DNA of 64,000 nucleotides from Spongilla lacustris (lineage: Eukaryota; Porifera; Demospongiae; Spongillida; Spongillidae). Shown piece by piece: positions 27,838 through 39,439 of the stretch. Under the pieces are notes generated by a model that saw only the letters and a list, made by a program, of their open reading frames with translations, was not told the DNA's origin and made no database searches. Both the position numbers and the translations under genes were made by a program. Numbering within the stretch: position 1 is the first letter of the stretch; each line of letters starts with the position of its first letter. The stretch is from assembly GCA_949361645.1 (NCBI GenBank), contig OX442430.1, positions 5,382,543 through 5,446,542 of the forward strand, read 5' to 3'.

Positions 27838-28566
27838 TCATTTTCCAACTCAAGATTGCGGACCTTCTTACTTATAATGGCATTACTTCTCTTCAGAGCA
27901 CACTCTTTACTTTTCACGTTTCCTATGAGCAGACCTCATTTTCACCTAAGAATGTTTTAATGAAGCTATTTTATGCAAATTACCTGTGTTTTTTAATAAT
28001 AAGTTTTCATTTGCCAACCGCTTCAAAGTGGCATCTTTTTGATTTATCTCCTTTTTAAAATGTGCATGCAAATTTCTTTCAATCTGCTCCGGCAAAGCTT
28101 GTCTAAGTTTACGATTGTCATGTTGCTTACTTATAACAGTTTGATACTTGCGACTGAGCATCCGCTTTGAAATGAGTAATTCTCTTAGTTTTTGTCTCTT
28201 TATTTCTTGCAAGGAGTTCTTAATTTCAAAGAGGTTTGACAAGTATAAGTACACAGATGGTATAGCAGTGGTTTGAATAGGAAGTGAAAACTCATCCTCT
28301 AATAGATTAACAATATCTTCCCAAACGCTTTCAAGATGCTCTTCATAATTTTTATTCTCACCATGAGCTTCATTAATATTCCCACATACTCCTTCATGAA
28401 TAAAAGCCACCATTTTGGCAGTTTTAAAAATGCTTTGCTGCATTATGTTTGTATATATGTGCACTACCAAGCCATTTCTTATTGCTGAAACCTGTAGTGC
28501 ATTGTCTGCACTGATATCACCACTAAAACCTTCAATCAACTTCTTAAAATCTTCTGCAGTCTTCAT
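27838..28566 (-). CDS. Small coiled-coil protein, two exons, unknown
   Basis: Exon 1 runs from ATG at 28566 to the donor ACACAG|GTAATTTG near 27982. Exon 2 starts after CTCATAG near 27927 and ends at TAG near 27816-27838. They join in frame to give about 230 aa. The N-terminal half is globular (ALQVSAIRNGLVVHIYTNIM). The C-terminal half is a coiled coil rich in Lys/Glu/Leu (EIKRQKLRELLISKRML; KVRNLELENEALRANV). No signal peptide or TM segment. I do not recognise the family. Confidence 0.45.
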
Positions 28567-28569
28567 CCT

Positions 28570-30100
28570 AATTTGGAAAAAGACACACTAACAGATCGTT
28601 GCAGCATGCTAACATCTTAAAAGGGTTACATGTAGGGCTGTAAGCACACTGGAAAGTTGCACAGTCATGCGTTAGTTCCATTTTCGCGGCAATGTACAAT
28701 ATGATATCTGGGGACGAGTCACTACCTGAGAAAATCTGGGGTATGCCTTGGGCATCGCCCAAAAATTAAGGTATTTTCATAGTATGTAGATTTATAGCAA
28801 AACTGCGTTTAGAAATGCTTCTTTTTACGGTACCTCGAAAATAATGGTAGTCTTTATTTAGAGTTAAACTTTGTTATTGCAATACGGTACTCAAAGGTAA
28901 GAAATGTTCTTAAAAAGTTGCAAAACTATGTTTTATGGGCAGTGCTTAACCACCTAATAACGTTTGACGTCAGTTGGCTTCATGAATAGCACGTGCCATA
29001 TTTAAACACATAGGCTGTTGGATGACGCTTTGGGCATCAACCAAAGTTCGTGAAATTTGAAATCCATATAGATTAAGACCTGGGGAGTACCTAAATCTGA
29101 TCGGTTTCCCGGTACCTCTAAAGACAAAAAAGTTCTACCAAACCTAAAGGGTACATATTTTTTCTACGCGCCAGAAATTTTGAACAAAACGTTTCAAATA
29201 AACCAGAGCTGTGTCATAGCATAGACAATGTATCGACATACCGATAAATCCAGAAACAGTCCACGACAGCCATCAAACGAACACAAACCAGCTTTTACTC
29301 GAATTTAATGCACCTGAACAATTTGCAACCCGCGTCACAATTTTTACTTAATATTGGATCACCAATTTTTCGGTACTCGTACGTGAAATATGCCGGTACC
29401 TAGTCTAGGGGCCCGCGCTTCTAGAGCGATCTGGTTTTTGTGTATGCATGCGGACCCTATTGTTTGTGTACGCTAAATACATAATTATAATTATATATAA
29501 TATATATTTAAGGAGGTGCGTGCATGGGTATGTGCAGGGCAGGTTTTTTTTTTTTGATTAATCTTGTGTGCACTCTGTCAAGAGGGCGTCTAAGAGCGCG
29601 CGTTCGTGTGTAATCCTTCACAAGTATATATACTACGACCAAATCACGTCACTGCAGTGTGAATGGGAGTTTGTTCAATGCATGAGTGCATGTGGTTCAT
29701 GCATCTCTACTATGAAGAGTCGTCACTGATGAGGCGAAACGTTAATTCTTTTCAGTTTCCAACATCCCTTGCTGGTTTTGGTATTTATGATCCAACTGAA
29801 ACTGAAACTCAAGTATACAATATATCTAAACAGCAAATTAACAGGGTACTGCCACAGTGGGTGAAGAAATCAAGGGCATGAGTGATTATCAACATGTGCA
29901 GCATTTGGAGTCACTGGCTAAGTAAGGTAACTCAGATCTACATACAGAAATTTGAGAGTCTCATACCTTCCTTTAGCCCTGATTGACAAAGAGCACTTAT
30001 GTAACAGAGTGCACAAAGTACAGTTGAGACAAAAATAACGGACTGCTCTATCACCAGTTTTGGGACAGTAATACTCCTCACACCATATACATGTACAGTA
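28570..30100. other. Spacer with weak retroelement trace
   Basis: Mostly unremarkable AT-rich DNA. At 29746-29881 (plus) a fragment reads FPTSLAGFGIYDPTETETQV...ISKQQINRVL, reminiscent of a segment often found near the end of animal reverse transcriptases (LP-R-GGLGI-NP). It is short and isolated, so the relation is only suggestive. Confidence 0.25.
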
Positions 30101-30129
30101 CCAGCTAGTTGTTTCTCCACCCCTATGGC

Positions 30130-30605
30130 AACGTGTCCTTCATGATGTACATGAGGGAGTTATGGGAGGACATTTGGATAAAGGAAAAAAAAAAAAGAGA
30201 GAATTTTTGGTATTGGCTAGGATACAGAAATTCATGGTCAGTGAAAGAATGTGTCACACACGTGCCTGCACAAAACTGCTGCTGCTAAGATTAGAACACC
30301 TCTTCAGAGTGTGGTATAGTCAGGTCACCAATGCAGATGTGATAAGGTGGCAGTAGACATCCTGGGTCCTCTCCCAAAAAACAACCCATGGGAATAAGTG
30401 CATCCTTGTTGATGGTGACTGCTTGGATGGGAGCATATCAGCTATTCCCAACCAGGAGGCATCAACAATTGCATATAGGAACTCTTGGATGAAATGTTTT
30501 GTCACTTCATGTTCCAGAAAGGCTTCACTCTGATCAAGGGAGACACAGTTGTGTCATCTACATCTTCGGTAAAGACAAGAAGAATGCCCTGTCATCCCCA
30601 TGCAG
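30130..30605 (+). pseudogene. Ty3/gypsy integrase relic
   Basis: Reading across frames, the stretch contains GVMGGHLDKGK (the HxxH zinc-binding region of integrase), FWYWLGYRNSWSVKECV, then DKVAVDILGPLPKNN (start of the DDE core), AIPNQEAST and a degenerate WMKCFVT. At least three frameshifts or stops separate these pieces. The order matches the integrase of mag-like or related gypsy elements. No LTR or RT is recognisable nearby, so it is an old fragment. Confidence 0.6.
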
Positions 30606-31258
30606 TCTGATAGCTCATTGAATGGTTACACATGTGTAGTAGGTACCTTTTGAATATGCTTGCAATCTGTTCCGGTGAAAACCCTTCAGATTGGGATTTG
30701 TCTCTGTGCAAACATTGTTTGCTCCATAACACAACTCACCCTTTTTTCCCCCTGATGATTGGACAGGACACCATATGCAGAATATATACACAGGCAAAGG
30801 GAAATTGTCAGTGCCACAAAAATTTATGGATGCAAACAGTTATTAGCTACATATGCATACTTATCGTTATGTTGTGTTGGTCTGGGGACCAGACTAGTGG
30901 TCAGGTTAATTCCTGTTCTTGCCATGTTCCCTAGCCACCATCTTTGTCAACATACCATATGGGGGCGGTACCATTCTAGCTGCATAACTACTAATTTTCT
31001 GCTGACATCTTTCCTAACTTATATAGCAAAGTGGGCGGTGCTGAGGCACCATAATTGTCTCAGTGTCCCAGCCCTCACACCAACTGTCTGTGGTGAAGGT
31101 TAGCGTTACTTTTAGAGTTTATTCAGAACTCTGCTTCTTAGTGATTCATACATTTACCACAGAACGAAATGCAAATGTATTTAATATACAAGTATTAGCT
31201 CAGTACACCACAGCACACCCATGCAGTGCAGTGCAGCAGAGGAATGTTCAGAAGGCGA

Positions 31259-31263
<5 letters not shown>

Positions 31264-31309
<46 letters not shown>

Positions 31310-31337
31310 ACACACACACACACACATGCACACACAA
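31264..31337. repeat. AC microsatellite
   Basis: About 74 bp of CA repeats followed by ATATATATATATACATGTAT, lying just beyond the 3' end of the TMC gene. Confidence 0.97.
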
Positions 31338-31408
31338 TATATATATATATACATGTATATAAATATAACAGTCCAAGACTACATGTATATCGGAAGGTAC
31401 GTATCAGT

Positions 31409-34400
31409 TTATGCCACATCAGTCAACAGGCCTGAAGTGGAGGTTTGCCTGAGCTCCACTAACCGGGGAAGAGCAGCCTCATCTGTATGGATCAGCGTGA
31501 TTCCTTCCTAAGGGGCAAGGGGGATGGGTACATGTATGTGTGAATTTTGGGTATAGGAAAGAACACAAATATATTGGACAATGGTCCAATACAAAAATAT
31601 AGAGGCGCAAGGGGGAGGGGTATGGAGGGGGGCAAGGTGGAGGGGGTATGTGAGGGGCAAGGGGGAGGGGTACGTGGAGGGGTATGTGGAGGAGGGAAGT
31701 GAGAGGGGCAAGAGTGTGAGATATAGTAAAAGGGAAATGCATATTTGGAAGGGGGTCCAAGGTAAGAATATAGGTGTAACTAACAGCGTCCAAATGGGCA
31801 ATGGTGACACGGAGCAGCTTGTTTTTGGCTATCACAACCGAAGACAGTATGCAGATCACTCCACTAGGGAGGGACGGGGAGGAGGTTAATTGAACATCCA
31901 ACCACATGTGACATTCACTCAGGATAACAAACAGTCCCCTTCCAACCCTGCCCCTGTCACTTGTACCACTGAATGATTGCCAACGTACATGAGAATCACG
32001 ATGAAGGGAACAACAAACCCAGAGGAGGAGATGTAGTTAAAGAACCCCTGGGAACTAGAAGGTGATGCGTTGATCACATCAGTGATGACAGACAGGAAAG
32101 TTTCCCTCTTCCTACATGAAGGGGGAGGAGCAAACATTATTAATGATTGTATAGCTTGTGGTCAACTAACCTAAAGGGTCCACAATCATAACTCGGTCGA
32201 AACCTGCAGTGAAGGAAGCAGTGATGTTGTGTCACACACTGACATGCAGTCGTAGGCCCTACAGGCCCAGTGGCATAGTGAATGCACATGCATAACCCAC
32301 ACATGCATGCATGCATGCAGAATCCAACACAAACATACTTTATACACCCACACACATTTTAAGGTGATCTATTATACATGTCAATTTACTCCACCTACCT
32401 GGATACAGCAAACCCCACGGGAAACGCTGCAATCGCAAGGACTATGAGGAAGAAGACTGTGGAGAGTACAGTGGTCCTGGTGCCTCTGAACAAAGCATCC
32501 TTCTCTGGCTCCAAGTTTAACATCAGACTATACTGAAACCATAACTGAAAACATTCACAGAGGCACTTCTCATATTTAGTTTTAGTACCTTCTTGACGTA
32601 AAAAGTGACTAATAAGATTATGATCTGAAAGAGTGGTAGCACTGGAGAGAAGAAAAATCCAAGCCTGTTTGTGCATGCATGGGTTTAAGGGTTGTGTGTG
32701 AGTGAGGGTATTGGCGTGTGTTAGTGTGGTGTGTCATAGCCCGCAGCACATATCACTAGGTCATCCTTACCACATCAGCAGTTGGTAGTACACCAGGTCA
32801 TTGACACTGTCAGCTATGCTGAACGAGGCCCTTGACAGAATACTTTTCAATATCTTATTTTCCACCCTCTTAGAACACCCTCTGTAGAGAAGGCTGCAAA
32901 GAAGTGTTGCTTAGCAACACTAGTAACACCATCAAGCAAGCCTTATGGAAAGAAGTTTGCCTAGCAACACTATCATGAGCAGGTGGCTTACTTTCGCCCA
33001 GCCTCATACACAATGGTGAATATAATTATGAAGAGGAACTCCAGTATCTGAAGGTTGTACAAATCTTGGCCAATAAAGGATTCCCAGCACTTAGAATTAA
33101 GTGGGAGAGGCAAATAGTCAGGCACCATTCCAAACCCTTTTCTGCAGCTAGTGTCCTACCTGACCCTGACAGTATGGGGTAGAGAAATTGCTTTTCTTCG
33201 TAAGTACCTCCAGTGAAGCTATTTGTATGCCCTTGCTCTGTGTGCACTCAATGGCGGCAAAGGCAGCCACGATGTAGACAAGGAGGGTGGCTATGCGCAG
33301 GGATGTTGCCCTGATGAAGGTCATCTGCTCATGGCCGCTGTGTGTCTTGTACCTCTCAAAGCTGGCAATGACGTGGAAGATTATGGGAAAGACAACGATG
33401 ACAAAGACGATAAGAAGTGGTACGATCAGGCCATAGGCATTGAGCTGCTGATATACCAACTGGAATGGAGACAATGAAAGAGGAGCAGGGAGGATGGGGA
33501 GGGTGAAAGGAAAGTGGGAGAAGGGTGGAGGGAGAGGCGGGAGGGGAGAGGGGGAGGGGAGGGGAGAGGAGGAGGGGAGGGGAGAGGAGGGGAGGGGAGA
33601 GGAGGGGAGGGGAGAGGAGGAGGGGAGGGGAGAGGAGGAGGGGAGGGGAGAGGAGGAGGGGAGGGGAGAGGAGGAGGGGAGGGGAGAGGAGGAGGGGAGG
33701 GGAGAGGAGGAGGGGAGAGGAGGAGGGGAGAGGAGAGGAGGAGGGGAGGGGAGAGGAGGAGGGGAGGGGAGAGGAGGAGGGGAGGGGAGAGGAGGAGGGG
33801 AGGAAGAGGAGGAGGGGAGGGAGAGGAGGAGGGGAGGGGAGAGGAGGGGAGAGGAGGAGGGTATGAGGGGAGGAGGGGAGAGGAGTGAGGGAGAGGAGGA
33901 GGGTGAGAGGAAAATAGGGAGGAGGATGAGGAAAACGGGGTGAGAGGGAGACTAGTATTATAAACTGAATCCATGCAACAAACTCACAGACCTGTTTCCA
34001 GGTGAAATATGTGGCAGATATGATAGCAGCACCAGCGCCCACCATCATCACTATCACAATTGTGTTGGTGATAATCCTTATTAAGACTATTCCAAGAAAG
34101 GCATCTGTCTCTCTCTCAGTGGATTGCTTCCTGTATTCAGCCAGCTCCTCCTAAGGGTGGCATTATTAGAAACAATTTAGCACTAGTAAAATGTTCTTAA
34201 ATAGAGAAGGACATGCCTGCAGTTCTGTTTTGATGAATTCTTTCTTCAGTTTTACAGCTTTAGCATTCGTTATCTTATAGTCCCAGGCAGAGAATACTTT
34301 GTTGCAGAAGTTGGCTTTGATTAAGGAGCTGAACTTTACAGTGTTGTCAGTGTATGCTCTTCCTAAACTGTACAGAAATAACGAAAAAAAGATGAGCATC

Positions 34401-35131
34401 CAATAAGGTCATGTGACTCATCATGTGACAACGACAACCTGGCCCCCCTACAAATACCTGACAATGAGCATGACAAAGCTGATGCCATACACCACGGCAG
34501 TGCACACGAGGTAAGCAACAGGCCTGTTGTAGGAGATCCCATTGTACTCTGTGAAGTTGACGTAGTGACCCAAAAATAGCCATGTGTCGTTGTATATTCC
34601 TCTGCCTGTGACCAAACTGATGACATCATAAGGCAGCGACGGCGGGGGACAGAAGTTGTACTTGGTTGGTCCATAGGGACAAGCTGAACTGTTTGATTGT
34701 ATCCCTCCTTTAGTTGAGCTATTAGTGAATACCTTCATTGTGACGTTTAGCTGGTTACCATTACTGGGACAATATTTTGACGCTGTTGCATTGCGTGGTG
34801 GAGTCTTGCAGCTCGGCAGTATGATGTAAGCGTATTGAATGGTTTTGTTGGTGGAGCACGTGTAGTTGCTGTCATCTAAATAGATGCAGGGATACATGGC
34901 CTCTACCTCAGCCCTCTGGGCAGCAAGGTAAGGTTCCACTACAAACTGCGGGATGGACACAAACAGCGTCCACACCACAAAGATGGCCATGTTCATGTAG
35001 AACAGCCACCGGAGCAAGACAAAGTAGGAGGCCACTGCAGTGCCAAAGCGACCCTCCACCTGCTTGATGTGGGACCTCCAGAGCTCAAAGTTCAGTACTG
35101 GTCCCAACTTTTCGGTGATCTTGGGCCACCA
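31409..35131 (-). CDS. Transmembrane channel-like (TMC) protein, 5' exons not located
   Basis: A TMC-family multi-pass membrane protein, related to the mechanotransduction channel family. Eleven exons: 34458-35131, 34217-34367, 33992-34150, 33208-33459, 32992-33155, 32771-32893, 32589-32664, 32399-32532, 31947-32111, 31785-31863 and 31409-31507. All phases join, giving 691 residues. Landmarks in order: LWRSHIKQVEGRFGTAVASY with the first TM; a long N-glycosylated, Cys-containing extracellular loop; VFSAWDYKITN; SKCWESFIGQDLYNLQ; and the TMC signature region SIADSVNDLVYYQLLMW-LGFFFSPVLPL followed by ILLVTFYVKK. The first exon listed starts in phase 0 with WWPKITEKLG, so an N-terminal cytosolic exon should lie above 35131. 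The intron at 34216 appears to use a GC donor. One intron carries a polypurine minisatellite. Confidence 0.9.
33490..33955. repeat. Polypurine minisatellite (GGAGAGGAGGAGGGGAGG unit)
   Basis: About 465 bp of almost pure purine on the plus strand, hence polypyrimidine on the sense strand of the TMC gene. It begins about 30 bp upstream of the 3' splice site for the exon starting at 33459. The unit is 18 bp with many 5-10 bp variants. Confidence 0.95.
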
Positions 35132-36560
35132 CTGGCATCAGAGGAAATACACTTTGAAATGATGTGTATGCATGCATGCAATAAACATCCCACACAGAAA
35201 TTTATATTGATTGCCTAACACGATATGTGTTTATGTAAGACACTAATTATGCCTGGTTTGATACTGTTACCAAAGACATGCCTACCCCCTGTGGTACACT
35301 CCATTACAGTAGGTAACATTGTGTGGATTAGGTTGGCATGGCAATTGGCTCCCCACCTCTCCCATGTAGTTCACAAGGCCACTTTAATAAACTTTATTTA
35401 ATCTTTGCAAGGATTAAAATCATCTGCCTTCTATGAACATATTGCAACATGAAAATTAATAATTATATTACACTGTAATGATGTTGAAAGTGAATAAAAT
35501 ATCCAAAGAAGTTTCCTGATTAATGAAGATGAGCATGACTTATCACTGAATGTCTGCAAAAATAAGTATTACAGTCAGTGTAATGACTTGATTTTGTCGT
35601 ACAAACCTGCATGTATGTGTTGTCCTTGTATGTATTTGTACAGTATGCATACATGTAATCACTATAATTAAAACAAGGTATATATTTTAAAAGCATTCTC
35701 TCTGACTCAAGGTTTGTGGTATATAGGATTTAAGGCAATGGTGGTGTAAAAATGTACCTTGATTAAAATACCAGTATATAAGTTAATTAGCGGTGAACAA
35801 ACACACGAATCGTACGGCTGGAAGGATTTTAACAATTATGCCAAAGATTGTAAAGCAAGCTTAGAGCTGGCTCATGTGTGCATAAGCATAGCTAACTCCA
35901 GTACTAAGGGATGAGGGGCGATCGTCGATTTTCCCCGCAATCGAATGTGCACAAAAACGCCCCCCCACGGTTGTTCAATTCCATTGAAACATAGGTTTAG
36001 AAAAGTAATATTGAAACGTACTTGCGTCACCTTAGCAACCACCCCGACAACGAAATGACCTTTGGAATGTACAGCAAAACACATGTCCTATTGACAAGTT
36101 TATTGCACGGTGTAGTACTGTGACCTGTGCACTTTGTATGGTGATAATCCCGTGCTCGGGCCGCACTCCCACGAAGAACTGTGGCCTTCGACAACGGCCT
36201 ACCTCAAAAGAATACCCCTCAGAATGGATTTCCCACGACCTCCAGCAAGAAACATCGAAAAACCAACGTAGAAGGTACAGCTAAGGCATGTGTGTACCGT
36301 TTTTTTGTGTAGGCTAATCGAGAACGATAATTTTTGCGAAGTTATACACGTATAAAACTAGCCATTTTTTTTAGCGGTTTTCGAGCGTTGATAAAGAGTT
36401 GTTATTGTTTTATCTTTTTGGGTGGTGGTACAACTGAAGTGATGTTGTACTAAGTGTTAGAAAGTGGTGCTTTACTATATGGACACAAGTCGTTAGAGCT
36501 TGACATTCATGCATGGTGTGGTACTGGTATGGTATGGTACTGGGTGAACCCGCTGAACTT
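35132..36560. other. Spacer upstream of TMC
   Basis: No confident gene. 35586-35760 is a dispersed repeat also present at 54818-54970 (shared GATTTTGTC-TACAAAC, ATTCTCTCT, GTGGTATAT and AAGGCAATGGTGGT). Missing 5' TMC exons and the promoter are expected here but I could not identify them. Confidence 0.4.
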
Positions 36561-36680
36561 TGCATGCTCCCCAAGTAGGCCAAATCCTGTAGTTACCTCA
36601 TGTTGGAAAATACTATTATATATAATAGTATTTTCCAACATGAGGTAACTACAGGATTTGGCCTACTTGGGGAGCATGCA
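36561..36680. repeat. Perfect 120-bp palindrome
   Basis: 36561-36620 and 36621-36680 are exact reverse complements with no spacer, centred on ATTATA|TATAAT. The outer ends are TGCATGCTCC and GGAGCATGCA. There are no mismatches over 60 bp per arm, which implies a very recent origin or an assembly artefact. Confidence 0.97.
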
Positions 36681-36732
36681 TGTCAACTATTCATTTTTGT
36701 AGTTAATTAACTACAAAAATGAATAGTTGACA
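36681..36732. repeat. Perfect 52-bp palindrome abutting the first
   Basis: 36681-36706 and 36707-36732 are exact reverse complements centred on AGTTAA|TTAACT, with no spacer. It starts on the base after the 120-bp palindrome ends. Confidence 0.97.
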
Positions 36733-37049
36733 AACCTAACTGTTCCACAGGTAGGGACTTGCAAGAGGCACTCATCAGCTAGGAGGACTGCTACATCAAC
36801 TGCCATATGCATTTCACTTCTGGTAGGGAGATCAACTTCAAATGTACTGGCTACGCAGTGAGCCATCACATCACTCAGAAGCAGCAGTATTAATTCTGGA
36901 GCACATTTCACTTCTGAGGGAGACATGGACTTTTCTAAGCGGCAGCACTGACACCATGTACTGGCTGACGTTGTCAGCCACATGATGATGCACTTAGCAC
37001 AAACAAGTGCATTGCATGGACTACTGGCTGTGAGAGGAGTTCCAAACAC
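36733..37049 (-). pseudogene. RING-finger-like fragment, RAG1-type arrangement
   Basis: The minus-strand frame reads VFGTPLTASSPCNALVCAKCI then CQCCRLEKS, followed by SEVKCAPELILLLLSDVMAHCV and DLPTRSEMH. This fits the second half of a C3HC4-type RING (C-x4-C-x2-C ... C-x2-C) plus the short helical and zinc-binding region that follows the RING in RAG1-like and related transposon-derived proteins (AP-hydrophobic helix-V-C). The first zinc ligand pair is missing: upstream of 37049 the frame gives no CxxC. The open frame runs into the palindrome at 36681-36732. It is probably a remnant or one exon of a larger gene. Confidence 0.4.
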
Positions 37050-38040
37050 AGAGGATGCCAGGGGGGCCTAGGACAGTGTACAGTTGATGTACATGTATGT
37101 GTCTGATAAGTACTCCTGCGATTGATGCATGCATGGGTGTGATGATGTTTTCGTCTGCCTTTGGTACTTGTTATGAGGTGAATAGTATATGCCATTTTAT
37201 TCAATTGTACATCTTTAATAATGTTACTTGTACCTTACATTCCTGAGCTCAGTGAGCTAGCCAGAGGTGACTTGTTTTTTTTTTTTTTTTTGGAACACCC
37301 TTCATTCTTGAGAGTTGTGGTACATCATTGTTTATGTTGGCTGATACTGAGCTATAAGGTGTTCTGCCACCTCCTTACACTGATATACAGTGTACCTTCT
37401 CTTCCCACGATGGTCAACCACTCGTTTCCTACACATTGTACCAAGTTGCTTGATGCGGTCCTACATATTAAGTCGCAAGCGTGTCATTTATTCATGAAAA
37501 TGCAAATATCACAGCAAGAGAAAAATCATCGTTCTCGTCTTTTGGTATACATAGCCTTGTGCCCCCATCTTTTCTCTTTACGAAAACGCCTAACTTACCC
37601 TGAGTTCTTGCGGGAGCTGCCCGTACAATATCCACAACTGAAGGTCATATTCCAATACATGCGCACATAGTTTCATGACTTCCTTGTTTACTGATCGACA
37701 CATTAGACGACATAAGAACAACACATGCAGACATATTTTAGAAGAGGAATGTTAGAAGATGTGGAAACTATATATTTGGTTTTTAATAAGAGTGTTAATA
37801 CAGTAAGAAATAGCCCTCTGAAAAGGTACGATAAAACGACTGCGATAATGAGCTCATTAAAAGTTGTGTTAAGAGCCCGTACCGTATGTTCTTAATACGC
37901 AACCTAGTTTCCAACTCCGAACAACCGTGCCCCAAATTTTACGCAGTGCAGAGATCTGTTACATGTACTGCCTAATAACTGGTCTTCGGTTATATTATAT
38001 TGATTGGTCTTATATTACGGGGTGGTCTTATTTGTGAGGA
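37050..38040. other. Spacer
   Basis: A 149-codon open frame at 37221-37670 (plus) has no recognisable motif and includes a poly-Phe run from a T18 tract; I do not regard it as a gene. 37680-38040 is featureless. Confidence 0.3.
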
Positions 38041-38046
38041 TAGTCA

Positions 38047-38080
38047 GTAGCGGATCCAGGGGGGTGGGGACAACGGGCCC

Positions 38081-38112
<32 letters not shown>

Positions 38113-38816
38113 GAGGGTCCCGCCCCTACGTATACACGTACATGTACGATGTGTACGCGACCGTATGCAAACGCAGCGCAGAGGTATAGCTACAGCAGAA
38201 ATAGCCTATACGTACGACTACGTACATAACGATACATGGGTCAGGGCCAAGTATGAATATGATTGCTTTTATCGCGTGACGTAATAGCATTTGGCTCTAC
38301 AGGCAGAGATCATTAGCCGACCGTTTATTCAATTTTCCCTCTAGAGAGCATATCGAAAAGTACCAAAAACCGAGCATAACCCCAAAATTAGCCCATATAT
38401 TTCCGTGGAGGCAAACAAGCAATTAACGCCCACGCGTCATGTGAGGTAAACGAATAAACGGTGAGTTCAACTTCACTTCAGGACATGAGCTATCAACAGC
38501 GATGCATCGGCGCATTGAACATATAGAGGCTGAGCTCTTGATCTGTCGCTCCCCAGCCTCGATCAGTAATTACATTTTTAGTGCAGTTTTTACGTACTTT
38601 TTGGGGGGTTTTCTACGCAAAAAGCGTTGGCTTCTGGGGCTCCGCCCCAGACCCCGGTGGGGGAGCTTACAGCGCTCCCCCACACCCCCTAGCTGGGCGG
38701 GAGGGGTGCTCCCCTCCCGCACCCTCCCCGGGGCGGGCCCGCCTACTAATTCGCCCCACCCCTTGCCACACCCTCGCCGGTGCCCCCCCCCCCCCCTCCC
38801 AATTCCTGGATCCGCC
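38047..38816. mobile_element. Second CAGTGGCGGATCCAGG-type element
   Basis: The left end CAGTAGCGGATCCAGGGGGG and right end CCTGGATCCGCCACTG are inverted repeats. A C32 homopolymer sits near the left end (38083-38112), and a GC-rich block (CCCCAGACCCCGGTGGGGGA) near 38646. The ends match the element at 2085-3246. No transposase. The superfamily is probably hAT-like, but no target duplication is visible. Confidence 0.5.
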
Positions 38817-39032
38817 ACTGGTAGGGCAGATTTACAAAACAGTAAACAGTGATCAGCCACGAAAATTCGCATAGAATAGCCTCCATAGCAGAGAAAGATG
38901 GAACTTGCCATTCGCATTAAACATTGTACACAACGCGCAGCTGATATTCTGTGAGTACTCTAGTACGGATACTAGTAGACCCGCGCCTTTCGCAGGGGGA
39001 ATGCGAAACAAACAAACAAAAAAGAGGCTTAC

Positions 39033-39439
39033 GACATGCTTCAGATTCTGCCAAAAGGTAATGGACGCTGGACGCCTGGCTTTCCTGAGGTGATGAAAAG
39101 AAGTGGAGACGAATGTTTTAATACCTTGCACGCAGGCAATGCAATCCTTAGTCACCTGTTTTCGATCCGATCCCTCAGTCGTAGCGTACCACACATAGAG
39201 CCCGCGCGACCACGCGACAACGTCATGCGGTTTATGCTAGGCAGCGAGCCGCTCCTGTTGGCCTGCCTCATAGGGGGTGGCGAGTCGACAGGCACAGCAA
39301 CGCCGTGCGGAAGGGTAAATGTGGTACCGGTTTGGATGTCATTGTACGAGGGAGGTTCGACGAGAGCCCGGGTCACGTTTGAAGGTTGTACCCCGCTGCT
39401 ACGTTGGTCGTTCTGTTGGAGTTCAACACTTGCCATCAT
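39033..39439 (-). CDS. Start of an unknown gene with a PPxY motif
   Basis: Exon 1 is 39156-39439 (ATG at 39439; donor AACAG|GTGACT), and exon 2 is 39033-39084 (acceptor CCTCAG; donor GTC|GTAAGC), joined in phase 2. The product begins MMASVELQQNDQ and has VEPPSYNDIQTG, a PPxY motif that typically binds WW domains of Nedd4-type ubiquitin ligases, then a Pro/Arg/Ser-rich basic stretch and ARRPASITFWQNLKHV. Later exons should lie to the left but were not found; the element at 38047-38816 occupies that side. The function is unknown. Confidence 0.4.

Noticed and set aside
31479..31907. 142-codon Pro-rich minus frame
   Set aside because: Runs through the last TMC intron (a GGGGAGGGG-type repeat); only the 31785-31863 part is exon.
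33356..34057. Open frames of 113-233 codons over the TMC intron
   Set aside because: Same cause: stop-free polypurine/polypyrimidine repeat inside an intron.
37221..37670. 149-codon plus frame
   Set aside because: No motif, contains a poly-T-derived Phe run, no splice partners or conservation signal visible.
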